A stretch of 64,000 bases of DNA. It comes from Pseudaminobacter sp047739745. Its GTDB lineage: Bacteria; Pseudomonadota; Alphaproteobacteria; Rhizobiales; Rhizobiaceae. A program made the translations under genes and the position numbers. Under the pieces are notes generated by a model. The model did not search any database and was not told where the DNA came from. It saw nothing but the letters and a program-made list of their open reading frames with translations. Below are positions 16,897 to 25,050 of the stretch, in pieces (the stretch's first letter is position 1; every line of letters starts with the position of its first letter). The stretch lies in NCBI RefSeq assembly GCF_047739745.1, contig NZ_JBLLVA010000021.1, positions 1 to 64,000 of the forward strand, written 5' to 3'.

Positions 16897-17370
16897 TCAG
16901 ATGAATTGAACCTGCACGACCTCGTAGCCGCGTGAGCCGCCAGGCGCATTGACCTCGATCGATTCGCCGACTTCCTTGCCGATCAGAGCCCGCGCGATCG
17001 GCGAGGAGATCGAGATGCGGCCGAGCTTCACATCGGCCTCCTGGTCGCCGACGATCTGGTAGGTCTTTTCCTCTTCGGTGTCCTCGTCGACCAGCTTGAC
17101 GGTGGCGCCGAACTTGATCTTCTCGCCCGAGAGCTTGGAAATGTCGATCACTTCGGCGCGCGCGATAAGGTCTTCGAGTTCGTTGATGCGGCCTTCATTC
17201 AGGCTCTGCGCCTCCTTGGCCGAATGATATTCGGCATTTTCCGAAAGGTCGCCATGCGAGCGCGCCTCCGAGATCGCCTCGATGATGCGGGGGCGCTCGT
17301 CCTGCTGGCGCCAGCGCAGCTCTTCCTTCAGCGTCTCGAATCCCCCGGCGGTCATCGGAACCTTATTCAT
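16897..17370 (-). CDS. greA: Transcription elongation factor GreA
   Basis: A 157-residue factor that rescues backtracked RNA polymerase by stimulating transcript cleavage. The N-terminal coiled coil carries the acidic tip (GDLSENAEYHSAKEAQ), and the C-terminal FKBP-like domain is complete (SISSPIARALIGKEVGESIE). The start at 17370 (MNKVPMTAGGFE) follows aggaaaggg in the minus strand. It lies 14 bases upstream of the lpsB-like gene and may be cotranscribed with it. Confidence 0.95.
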   Translation of the reverse strand: MNKVPMTAGGFETLKEELRWRQQDERPRIIEAISEARSHGDLSENAEYHSAKEAQSLNEGRINELEDLIARAEVIDISKLSGEKIKFGATVKLVDEDTEEEKTYQIVGDQEADVKLGRISISSPIARALIGKEVGESIEVNAPGGSRGYEVVQVQFI

Positions 17371-17658
17371 GATAATCGGCCCTTTCCTCAAACAGTTCGG
17401 GTGTCCCCGGCCATCTCTGGCGGAGCCTCCCCTACATAAAAATAAAACGGTCCAGCAGCCTCAGCTACGGGTACCGCTCAGTCACTCCCGCCCAATATAG
17501 CAAGCTTCACGCGCTTTTCACGTCAAAAAATCAGGCCGCGAACCGCCCGATTTCACCGCATCGTGATCGCGTCCGGCCAGCATTCGGTCTCTCGCACTTG
17601 CTCGCTCGATCATTTGGGCTATGTCAGGACCATGCATCATTTGGGCTACGCCAAGGTC

Positions 17659-18798
17659 ATGCGCACATTGAAATCCACAATCGCATTCGCTTTGCTCGCC
17701 GCCATCCCGGCTGCGTGGGGCGGCGCCAACGCGCAAGATTTCGATACGCAAAAAGCCACGGTTCACGCGGAAACGGTGGTCGACGGGCTGGAGCATCCAT
17801 GGGGCCTCGATTTTCTCCCCGGCGGTGACGCAATCGTCACAGAACGTCCCGGCCGCATGCGCATTCTGTCGAAAGGCAAGCTGTCGAAACCGGTTGAAGG
17901 CGTCCCCGACGTCGTCGCGCGCGGACAGGGCGGCCTGCTCGACGTCGTCGCCTCCCCCGACTTCGCGTCAGACAATCTGATCTTCTTCGCCTTCTCCGAA
18001 CCTGGCAAAGGCGGCGCTGGCACTGCCGTCGTTCGGGCCAGGCTGGTGCGAGACCAGGACGGCGCGCGCCTTGAAGATATGACAACCATCTTTTCGATGG
18101 CACGGAAGACGCGCACCTCGCATCATTTCGGTTCGCGGCTTGTCTTCGCGCCCGACGGCACGCTCTTCATCACCACGGGCGACCGCGGCCGGGGCCAGCG
18201 TGCGCAGGACATGCAGGACAGCGCCGGAGCCATATTACGCGTCGGAACCGACGGGCAGGTCCCTGCCGACAATCCGTACGCCGAAGGTTCGAGAGGCCTT
18301 CCCCAGCTCTGGTCCAAGGGTCACCGCAATGTACAGGGGGCGATCTTCGACCCCGTTACCGAAAGCCTGGTGACGGCCGAGCATGGAGCCAAGGGCGGCG
18401 ACGAGATCAACCGCCCCGAAGCCGGCAAGAACTATGGCTGGCCGGTCGTCAGCTACGGCGTCGACTATTCCGGCGACAAGATCGGCATGGGCACCTCGGG
18501 CGAAGGCTACGAGCAGCCGCTCTACTACTGGGATCCGTCGATCGCGCCTTCGGGCCTTGCCGTCTACCAGGGCGAGATGTTTCCCGAATGGAACGGCGAT
18601 CTTCTCGTCGGATCGCTGAAATTCGCCCTCGTTTCCCGGCTGGAAAGAGACGAGGCCGGCGTGATCACCGGCGAGGAACGCATGTTCGAAGGCGAATTCG
18701 GCCGCATCCGCGACATCAACCTCGCGCCCGACGGTTCCGTGTGGCTGCTCACCGACGAGGACGACGGCGCAATCATCCGGCTGTCGCGCGGCGACTGA
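17659..18798 (+). CDS. Soluble PQQ-dependent aldose sugar dehydrogenase (GSDH family)
   Basis: A 379-residue periplasmic six-bladed beta-propeller of the Asd/YliI type that would oxidise sugars with PQQ. A signal peptide (MRTLKSTIAFALLAAIPAAW, cleavage near NAQ) is followed by GLEHPWGLDFLPGGDAIVTE, a family hallmark, and by HHFGSRLVFAPDGTLF, DRGRGQRAQ and AEHGAKGGDEIN, which carry the calcium/PQQ and active-site His region. The start at 17659 is chosen for the normal signal peptide. The 27-bp tandem duplication just upstream supplies a second in-frame ATG at 17632. Confidence 0.85.
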   Translation: MRTLKSTIAFALLAAIPAAWGGANAQDFDTQKATVHAETVVDGLEHPWGLDFLPGGDAIVTERPGRMRILSKGKLSKPVEGVPDVVARGQGGLLDVVASPDFASDNLIFFAFSEPGKGGAGTAVVRARLVRDQDGARLEDMTTIFSMARKTRTSHHFGSRLVFAPDGTLFITTGDRGRGQRAQDMQDSAGAILRVGTDGQVPADNPYAEGSRGLPQLWSKGHRNVQGAIFDPVTESLVTAEHGAKGGDEINRPEAGKNYGWPVVSYGVDYSGDKIGMGTSGEGYEQPLYYWDPSIAPSGLAVYQGEMFPEWNGDLLVGSLKFALVSRLERDEAGVITGEERMFEGEFGRIRDINLAPDGSVWLLTDEDDGAIIRLSRGD

Positions 18799-18808
18799 CC
18801 GAGAACGC

Positions 18809-19345
18809 TCAGCCTTTCGTCTTCAGGAATGCCGCTATCTCGCCCGACAGGTCGGTATATTCCTCGCAAGTCGTGCCGCAGCGCTTTTCGATCTCCGCGA
18901 GCTGCTTGCGCGCCGAAGCGAGATCGCCAAGCTGCAGATGCGCTTCGCCGAGATATTCGCGAACCAGCGTGTAATCCGGATCGAGCTTCAGGGCCGCCTC
19001 GTAGTAGTCGAGGCCGCGCTTCACATCGCCCTGCTTGCGATAGGAATAGCCGAGATAGTTCAGCACGCGCGGATCGGACTTGTTGGCGGCGCGGCTGAGC
19101 ACACGGATCGCCTCGTCATATTTGCCCGCCAAGGCGAGTTGCCGGCCGGTGTCGTAGAGATCGTCGTCGTCAACGGCGCCGCTGCTCTGCTGCGCCACGC
19201 ATTTCTTGAGCGCCTTGCTGTAGACCTGGCCTTTCTTGCAGGTCGGAACCGCGTTTCCGCCGGTATCGAACGAGTAGGCCGGCACCGCGACCATGGCCGT
19301 GCCCAGGCAGAGGCAGACCGCTTTGATGGCAGTATGGATATGCAT
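18809..19345 (-). CDS. Periplasmic TPR-repeat protein
   Basis: A 178-residue exported protein. A signal peptide (MHIHTAIKAVCLCLGTAMVA, cleavage near AYS) is followed by a short Cys-containing segment (PTCKKGQVYSKALKKCV) and then three or so tetratricopeptide repeats (YDEAIRVLSRAANKSDP, GDVKRGLDYYEAALKLDPDY, GDLASARKQLAEIEKRCG). The start has a strong ribosome binding site (ggaggaatt). It is probably an envelope protein-interaction scaffold. It converges on the sugar dehydrogenase, 10 bases from its stop. Confidence 0.8.
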   Translation of the reverse strand: MHIHTAIKAVCLCLGTAMVAVPAYSFDTGGNAVPTCKKGQVYSKALKKCVAQQSSGAVDDDDLYDTGRQLALAGKYDEAIRVLSRAANKSDPRVLNYLGYSYRKQGDVKRGLDYYEAALKLDPDYTLVREYLGEAHLQLGDLASARKQLAEIEKRCGTTCEEYTDLSGEIAAFLKTKG

Positions 19346-19452
19346 GGAATTCCTCCTTCTACACCGCCATAATTGTCCGCACGGGCTGATGCTAACGCAT
19401 CGGCCAGATCGCATCATCTCAACAAAATGCGAGCGCCGTGCTGCAAATTCCG

Positions 19453-19803
19453 TCAGCCCTTGAAGATCAGCGCCGCCCCGCCGGCGATCAGCGCAAAGCC
19501 GAGCAGGTGGTTCCACGTCAACGCCTCCTTGAGATAGAACACTGAAAACACCGCAAAGACCGACAGGGTGATCACTTCCTGCATGGTTTTGAGTTCGGCC
19601 GCCGAATAGGCCTGGCTGCCGATGCGGTTGGCCGGCACTGCCAGCCAATATTCGAAGAAGGCGATCATCCAGCTCACCAGCACCGCTACATAGAGCGCCG
19701 AGGTCTTGAACTTCAGATGACCGTACCATGCGAACGTCATGAAGATGTTCGAGACGAGAAGCATCAGGATCGGCAGAATTTTCGGGGATAGGAGCGTGGC
19801 CAT
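19453..19803 (-). CDS. DMT-type small membrane protein (DUF486)
   Basis: A 116-residue protein with four hydrophobic helices (for example LPILMLLVSNIFMTFAWYGH and HLLGFALIAGGAALIF), matching the DUF486 family of small drug/metabolite-transporter-like proteins. The conserved FFEYWLAVPANRIG and LKTMQEVITLSVF are present. The start at 19803 (MATLLSPKIL) gives the family length; an ATG 33 bases upstream is also possible. Transport activity is not established for the family. Confidence 0.8.
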   Translation of the reverse strand: MATLLSPKILPILMLLVSNIFMTFAWYGHLKFKTSALYVAVLVSWMIAFFEYWLAVPANRIGSQAYSAAELKTMQEVITLSVFAVFSVFYLKEALTWNHLLGFALIAGGAALIFKG

Positions 19804-19963
19804 GCGCAAACCATTCTGGAGGAGGAGCGCCGCCATTTCAGGCCGCCGGCCGAGCCTGTCAATCGCCGCTGAGCTGTAGCCCAAGCAAGCTCCGGAACTG
19901 GCCCTGTCAAATTGCCGGAGCGTGGCATAGCTACGGGCTTTCAATTCAGGATATGCCTGCATC

Positions 19964-20857
19964 TTGACCCGTCTCCAGGCCAATTTCGTCTTGCTTCTTG
20001 CCGGCGCCATGTGGGGCATGGGCTTCGTTGCCCAGTCGACGGCGATGGACGCCATTGGTCCGTTCTTCTTCATAGGGCTTCGCTTCCTGCTCGCCACGCT
20101 GGTCATCCTGCCCTTTGCGCTTCGCGAATCCGGGCGCGCCAAAGCCACGCTGTCACGGTCGAGCTGGTTGGCCTTCGCGTGGATCGGCGCGCTCTTGTTT
20201 GCCTCTTCGGCCACCCAGCAGGTTGGGCTGATGACCACCACGGTCACCAATGCCGGCTTTCTCACCGGGCTTTACGTGGTCATGGTGCCGCTGTTTGCCG
20301 TGCTCCTGTTTCGCACCTGGCCGCATCCGGTCGTTTGGCCCGCCGCGATCACCGCAGTGGTGGGCATCTGGCTGATGTCGGGCGGCACGCTCACCGCCCT
20401 CGTCGTCGGCGATTGGCTCAACGTGGCGGCGGCCGCTTTCTGCGCGCTCCAGCTCATCTTCATCGGTCGCGCCGCCGCGCCGACAGGGCGGCCGGTCACA
20501 TTGGCGGTCACCCAATTCGCCGTCTGCGGCGTGCTTGGCCTCGGGGCTGCCTTCGTGCTCGAACCGGTCGACTGGAACGCGGTGCGGCTGGCGCTGCCGG
20601 AAATCCTCTATGCCGGAATATTCTCCGGCGGCGCCGCCTTCACCCTGCAGGTGATCGGCCAGCGCTACACCACCGCCCCGCAGGCGGCGATCTTCCTGTC
20701 GTCGGAGGCGGTGTTTGCCGGCCTGTTCGGCGCGCTGTTGCTCGGCGAGCGCCTGCCCGCCAGCGGATTGCTCGGTTGCCTGCTGATCTTCGGCGCCATC
20801 ATCGCCGTCGAAGTCCTGCCGGCTGTTTTGCGCCAGCGCTCGGCGGCCAATCCGTGA
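19964..20857 (+). CDS. EamA/DMT-family transporter
   Basis: A 297-residue inner-membrane protein with ten predicted helices in two EamA repeats (first about 5-140, second about 150-285). It begins LQANFVLLLAGAMWGMGFVA and has the usual LFRTWPHPVVWPAAITAVVG and QAAIFLSSEAVFAGLFGALL, where the Glu in the last helix pair is conserved. It is an exporter of unknown small molecules. The start is a TTG at 19964 after an upstream cagga; no suitable ATG is available. It is divergent from the DUF486 gene. Confidence 0.85.
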   Translation: MTRLQANFVLLLAGAMWGMGFVAQSTAMDAIGPFFFIGLRFLLATLVILPFALRESGRAKATLSRSSWLAFAWIGALLFASSATQQVGLMTTTVTNAGFLTGLYVVMVPLFAVLLFRTWPHPVVWPAAITAVVGIWLMSGGTLTALVVGDWLNVAAAAFCALQLIFIGRAAAPTGRPVTLAVTQFAVCGVLGLGAAFVLEPVDWNAVRLALPEILYAGIFSGGAAFTLQVIGQRYTTAPQAAIFLSSEAVFAGLFGALLLGERLPASGLLGCLLIFGAIIAVEVLPAVLRQRSAANP

Positions 20858-20886
20858 TTTCGGCGGCGCAATTGCCAAAACCACCA

Positions 20887-20905
20887 AGGGGACGTGACGT
20901 CCCCT
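20887..20905. promoter_or_regulatory. Near-perfect 9-bp dyad before the DUF3775 gene
   Basis: aggggacgt (20887-20895) is mirrored by acgtcccct (20897-20905) around a single base. It lies between the EamA stop and the GTG start of the next gene. It may be an operator or, as a hairpin with a five-base loop, a terminator; no T tract follows. Confidence 0.35.
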
Positions 20906-20949
20906 ATAAATCGGCTATCATCCTTGCGACTTCCGTCAGGAGGACGGCC

Positions 20950-21375
20950 GTGCAGCAAAAGAGCGAAAGGAACTGGGAACTGTCCATCGGCCCGGACACC
21001 GTTCGCATGTTCATCGAAAAAGCCAATGCCATCAGCGCCGCCATCAACGATGACTATGCCGACGGCAGCGAACACGAGGTCGAGCTCGACGGCGACACCC
21101 GCGACAACCATCACCATGACGGGTTGGCCGAGGAGAAATCCGAGAACCTGGTGGCCGAGGAACTCCGGCAGTTGCTCGACGACCTCAATGTCGACGAGGC
21201 GGCCGAGCTGATCGCGCTGATGTGGATCGGGCGCGGCGATTATGACGGCTCGGAATGGAACGAGGCGCTTGCCGAGGCGCGCCAGCGTGATCTCCGGCGG
21301 ACCTCGGCCTATCTGCTCGGCATGCCGATGCTGGGCGACTGGCTCGAGGAAGGGCTCGAAGCCATTGGCGCATGA
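20950..21375 (+). CDS. DUF3775-family protein
   Basis: A 141-residue acidic cytoplasmic protein. The C-terminal half (ELIALMWIGRGDYDGSEWNE, YLLGMPMLGDWLEEGLEAIG) matches the alphaproteobacterial DUF3775 family, whose function is unknown. The start is a GTG at 20950, six bases after aggagg, a near-ideal ribosome binding site. The stop overlaps the start region of the following MOSC-domain gene, implying translational coupling. Confidence 0.8.
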   Translation: MQQKSERNWELSIGPDTVRMFIEKANAISAAINDDYADGSEHEVELDGDTRDNHHHDGLAEEKSENLVAEELRQLLDDLNVDEAAELIALMWIGRGDYDGSEWNEALAEARQRDLRRTSAYLLGMPMLGDWLEEGLEAIGA

Positions 21376-22093
21376 CACCCGGCAAGATGCGGATGCGCCG
21401 TCGGCGCCCATTGTCGTCGACGCAATTCACATCGGCGCGCTTCGCCCGCTCGGGCCGCAAAATGTGCCGAGCGGCATCGACAAGCAGCCGGTGCATGGAC
21501 CACAGACGGTCACCAGGCTCGGCCTTCGCGGCGATCATCAGGGCGACACGCGCCATCACGGCGGCGCGGAAAAGGCGCTGCACCACTATGCCCGCGACCA
21601 CTATCCGGCCTGGCTCGCCGAGGATTCCGGCCTGGCCGAACGGCTCGCCGCCCCGCCGGCCTTCGGCGAGAACATCTCGACGCTTGGCATGACCGAGGCG
21701 ACCGTCTGCATCGGCGACGTATATCGGCTGGGCACCAGCCTGCTCCAGGTCAGCCAGGGTCGTCAGCCCTGCTGGCGGCTCAATGCCCGCTTCGACCGGC
21801 CCGACATGGCGTTTCGCGTGCAGAAAAGCGGACGCACCGGCTGGTACTACCGCGTCCTGCAGGAGGGCACGATCGCGCCCGGCGACCTCATGCTTCTCGA
21901 CCATCGCCCGCAACCGCGATGGCCGCTCGCCCGCGTCATCGACCTTCTCTACACCCGCACGCTGGACATGGAGGCGCTGGCGGACCTTCGCGACCTGCCG
22001 GAACTCGCCACGTCCTGGCGCGATCTCGCCGCCCGCCGCATTGCAACGCATTCGGTCGAGGACTGGAACAGAAGGCTTCGCAGCCCGCAATAG
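21365..22093 (+). CDS. MOSC-domain protein (YiiM-like)
   Basis: A protein of about 242 residues with a MOSC domain, the fold used by molybdenum-cofactor sulfurases to handle persulfide sulfur. LRGDHQGDTRHHGGAEKALH and FGENISTLGM are family signatures, and the conserved cysteine is in SQGRQPCWRLN. A YiiM-type C-terminal extension follows (YYRVLQEGTIAPGD). YiiM proteins reduce 6-N-hydroxylaminopurine in E. coli, so detoxification of N-hydroxylated bases is plausible. No ATG fits: the frame opens with a TTG at 21365 overlapping the upstream gene, so the start is uncertain. Confidence 0.8.
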   Translation: MAHDTRQDADAPSAPIVVDAIHIGALRPLGPQNVPSGIDKQPVHGPQTVTRLGLRGDHQGDTRHHGGAEKALHHYARDHYPAWLAEDSGLAERLAAPPAFGENISTLGMTEATVCIGDVYRLGTSLLQVSQGRQPCWRLNARFDRPDMAFRVQKSGRTGWYYRVLQEGTIAPGDLMLLDHRPQPRWPLARVIDLLYTRTLDMEALADLRDLPELATSWRDLAARRIATHSVEDWNRRLRSPQ

Positions 22094-22174
22094 CGTAGCC
22101 CGATCGTCATCGACCGTCACCGATCGTGAACGGCGCCCCCCGCAACCAATGGCCCCCTCCGCCGTTTGCGGGCG

Positions 22175-23041
22175 ATGAATTTTTCGCAGCCAGGCAAATG
22201 GCCGGCTCTCTCCCTGTTGCTGGCGATGCTTGTGTCCGCAGGCGTCGCGACGGCAGAGCCGGTCGTGCTGCCGCAGGAGGTCCCGGTTCCAAAGGTGCAC
22301 GCGCCGTCGGCCGGCAATATTCCGCCCGCCAGGCTTGGCGATACACCGGTGCCCGAGCCTCGCCCGGACACCGGCACCACACCGCAAGCCGAGAAGAAAG
22401 GCCCGCCGGTGCCATCGGAAAAGCCCGTCCCCCCGGCTGAGAAGGCGCTGCCTCCGGAGCCGCCAGATCCGCGTTCCATCGCACCTCGCCCGGCCACCAT
22501 GCCGCCGCAGGAAAAAGCCTGCCGCGCACGGCTGCGCGACCTTGGCGTCAAATTCGAGGAACGCCCGCCGCTCTCCGATCCCGCCGGCTGCGCCCTGCCC
22601 TGGCCGCTTGAGATACGTTCGCTCGGCAAGGACATCGAGCTTGCGCCGCAAGCCGTCATGAATTGCGCCATCGCCGAGACCGCCGCGCGTTTTGCCCGCG
22701 ATGTCATCTCGCCCGCCGCCAAAACCGCCTATGGCGAGGAGCTCAAATCCATCGCCCAGGCCTCCGCCTATGTCTGCCGGCCGCGCAACGGCTCGCAAAA
22801 ACTCTCCGAACACGCTTTCGGCAATGCCCTCGATATTGCCCGCTTCATTTTGTCGAAAGGCACCGAGGTCGATGTTTCGCAGACGCCCGACGCAAAAGCG
22901 GCGCAGTTCCTCGATCGCATCCGCAAAGCCGCCTGCGGGCCGTTCAAGACGGTGCTCGGCCCCGGCAGCGATGCCGACCATTCGCTGCATTTCCATTTCG
23001 ACCTCGCGCCGCGCAAGAATGGCGGAACCTTCTGCCAGTAG
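22175..23041 (+). CDS. Extensin-like C-terminal domain protein 1
   Basis: A 288-residue exported protein. A signal peptide (PALSLLLAMLVSAGVATA) is followed by a Pro-rich linker of about 80 residues and an extensin-like C-terminal domain. That domain is related to D-Ala-D-Ala/M15-type folds and shows SEHAFGNALDIARF and HSLHFHFDLAPR, which look like metal-binding His/Asp motifs. Paired cysteines (CRARLRDLG, GCALPW, NCAIAE, VCRPRN) are conserved. It probably acts on the cell wall, but enzymatic activity is not established. A similar gene follows 107 bases downstream. Confidence 0.82.
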   Translation: MNFSQPGKWPALSLLLAMLVSAGVATAEPVVLPQEVPVPKVHAPSAGNIPPARLGDTPVPEPRPDTGTTPQAEKKGPPVPSEKPVPPAEKALPPEPPDPRSIAPRPATMPPQEKACRARLRDLGVKFEERPPLSDPAGCALPWPLEIRSLGKDIELAPQAVMNCAIAETAARFARDVISPAAKTAYGEELKSIAQASAYVCRPRNGSQKLSEHAFGNALDIARFILSKGTEVDVSQTPDAKAAQFLDRIRKAACGPFKTVLGPGSDADHSLHFHFDLAPRKNGGTFCQ

Positions 23042-23148
23042 CCCGCAAGTTCCGCGCCGCAATGCCGCCACAGGGGTAAAAGCCGCCGCTGATCATTCCT
23101 TTACCCTTGGCTGCTATTTTCCACATACCAGGGACAGGGAACCGACCG

Positions 23149-24066
23149 ATGGCCCCATTTCGGGCAATGCTGGCGCGCGCGCAAAAATCCGGCAGCATAC
23201 GGCTCCTTGCCGGCGGCGCGGCTGCCCTGTTCGCTGCCGGGCTTGCCAGTTCCTGCACCACCGAAAGCTTGATGAACATGCGGCCGGACGTGGATGTCGG
23301 CATGCAGACGGCCGCGGTAATGCCGGCTTCCATGCCGCCCGTCGAGATGCCACCCCCGTCTGCCCCGCCCCCAGCGGATTTGGCGCCGATGGAACTACCT
23401 GCGGCTGAAGCGCCGACGCCTGCTCCGACAACGGCCGGCCTGCAAACGCTGGTTCCATCCAATCCCTACATGGTCGCCTATCCGCGCCCCGACGCGCCCG
23501 CCGCCCCGCCCTCGACGTCGATGCCGGTCGAGGAGATCGATTGCCGCGACGAGCTCAAACGCCTTGGCGTCACCTTCCGCGACCTCGCGCCGATCAACGA
23601 TGGTGGCGCCTGCCGCATCGACCATCCGGTCAAGGTCTCGGCCATCGGCAGCGTCGGCATGAAGCCCGCCGCGACGCTAAGCTGCCGCATGGCCGCGACC
23701 TTTGCCCGCTGGACCCGCAAGGAACTCGTGCCCGCCGCCCGCTGGAAATATTTCTCCGGCGTGAAAACCATCCACCAGGGCTCCAGCTATTCCTGCCGCC
23801 GCATCGCCCGCAGCCGCACGCCCTCGCAGCATTCGATGGGCAATGCGCTGGATATCATGCGCATCGAGCTCAACAACGGCCGCGACATCGACGTGCGCAA
23901 GCCCGGCTGGTTCTCCTTCCGCCAGCGCGGCTTCCTCAACACGGTGCGTGCCGATGGCTGCTCCTATTTCACCACCGTGCTCGGCCCCGGCTACAATTAC
24001 GATCACCGCAACCATTTCCATTTCGATATAATGCCGCGAAGGAACGGGCGCGTCGCCTGCCGCTAA
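23149..24066 (+). CDS. Extensin-like C-terminal domain lipoprotein 2
   Basis: A 305-residue paralogue of the preceding gene. It starts MAPFRAMLARAQKSGSIRLL, with a lipobox-like AGLASSC, a Pro/Ala-rich linker to about residue 120, then the same extensin-like domain with QHSMGNALDIMRIE and YDHRNHFHFDIMPR. The His/Asp pattern is retained, so both copies may be active. The tandem arrangement suggests duplication within the lineage. The start at 23149 is chosen because it gives a normal signal; an in-frame TTG lies at 23107. Confidence 0.82.
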   Translation: MAPFRAMLARAQKSGSIRLLAGGAAALFAAGLASSCTTESLMNMRPDVDVGMQTAAVMPASMPPVEMPPPSAPPPADLAPMELPAAEAPTPAPTTAGLQTLVPSNPYMVAYPRPDAPAAPPSTSMPVEEIDCRDELKRLGVTFRDLAPINDGGACRIDHPVKVSAIGSVGMKPAATLSCRMAATFARWTRKELVPAARWKYFSGVKTIHQGSSYSCRRIARSRTPSQHSMGNALDIMRIELNNGRDIDVRKPGWFSFRQRGFLNTVRADGCSYFTTVLGPGYNYDHRNHFHFDIMPRRNGRVACR

Positions 24067-24083
24067 CAAGGCTCCGTGCAGCC

Positions 24084-24794
24084 ATGCGTCGTCACGCATT
24101 GCCGAAGCGCGCCGCTGGCTTTCTCTTGGCCTGCGGCTTTCTCTATATCGGCCTGGCCTACATGGCCGCGCCGGAATACTGGTCGTTCAGGGACCGTCGT
24201 CTCGATCGCGCTCCCGAACAGATGCTCACCACGACACCGCAAGGCATTCCGGGCGACCCGATCAATGTCGGGCTGATCGGCTCGAAGGCCGACGTCCTCC
24301 ACGCCTTCGCCGCCGCGAAATGGAGCCCGGCCGACGCAATCACCCTGCGATCCAGCCTCGAAATCGGCGAAAGCGTGGTCTTCGATCGTCCCTATGCCGA
24401 TGCACCTGTCAGCACGTTGCTGTTTGACGGGCGAAAACAGGATCTCGCCTTCGAGAAGCCGGTCGGCATCAGCGCCGACCAGCGCCATCATGTCCGCCTT
24501 TGGCAGGTCGCGTCGGCCGACACGGAAAAGCCGCCGCTTTGGCTCGGCTCGGCAAGTTATGATCGCGGCGTCGGTTTCAGCCATGACACCGGCCAGATCA
24601 CCCATCACATCGGCCCCGACATTGACGCGGAGCGCGACTTCCTGGTCTCCCAGCTTACCGCCGCCGGCGTGGTCGGTTCCAGCTACAGCATGGACGGTAT
24701 TGGCCCGACGACAGCCGGCCGCAATGGCGGCGGCGATCCTTACTTCACCGACGGCATGGCCAGCGTCATCGTGCTGAACCCCATCGATCGCTGA
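24084..24794 (+). CDS. LssY C-terminal-domain membrane-anchored protein
   Basis: A 236-residue protein with one N-terminal hydrophobic segment (AAGFLLACGFLYIGLAYMAA) and a C-terminal LssY-type domain, found as the tail of the Legionella type I secretion-associated PAP2 protein LssY. Recognisable parts are DPINVGLIGSKADVLHAFAA, LWLGSASYDRGVGFSHDTGQ and HHIGPDIDAERDFL. No phosphatase domain is fused. It starts 17 bases after the extensin-like gene and probably shares its transcript. The function is unknown. Confidence 0.75.
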   Translation: MRRHALPKRAAGFLLACGFLYIGLAYMAAPEYWSFRDRRLDRAPEQMLTTTPQGIPGDPINVGLIGSKADVLHAFAAAKWSPADAITLRSSLEIGESVVFDRPYADAPVSTLLFDGRKQDLAFEKPVGISADQRHHVRLWQVASADTEKPPLWLGSASYDRGVGFSHDTGQITHHIGPDIDAERDFLVSQLTAAGVVGSSYSMDGIGPTTAGRNGGGDPYFTDGMASVIVLNPIDR

Positions 24795-24828
24795 CCTGCA
24801 GCACGGCGGTGGCATGCCTGGCTCTTGT

Positions 24829-24886
24829 CCTCTCCCCTGCGCAGCGGGAAGAGGTGGCGAGGCGAAGCCGAGACGGAGCAGGGGGT
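24829..24886. repeat. Palindromic intergenic repeat, gaggcgaagccg family
   Basis: The arrangement cctctcccctgc-gcagcgggaagagg followed by cgaggcgaagccgagacgg matches units at 2891-2935 and 3121-3177. It is one of several short G+C-rich repeats scattered through this genome. It lies between the LssY-like gene and the CNNM gene. Confidence 0.75.
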
Positions 24887-25050
24887 AAAAGGGAAAGTCC
24901 CCGCCATTTCCAATGGCCCCTTGAGAAGCCTCTCGAAGGAGGGCTCCAGAACAAAGGGGGACTAACGGCTGAAAAATTCGCATCGCCTGTGGCCCAATCA
25001 ATTGCTTTTACCTATTTTCCACTTGGCGGGCCTGATGCTATTGAGCGATT

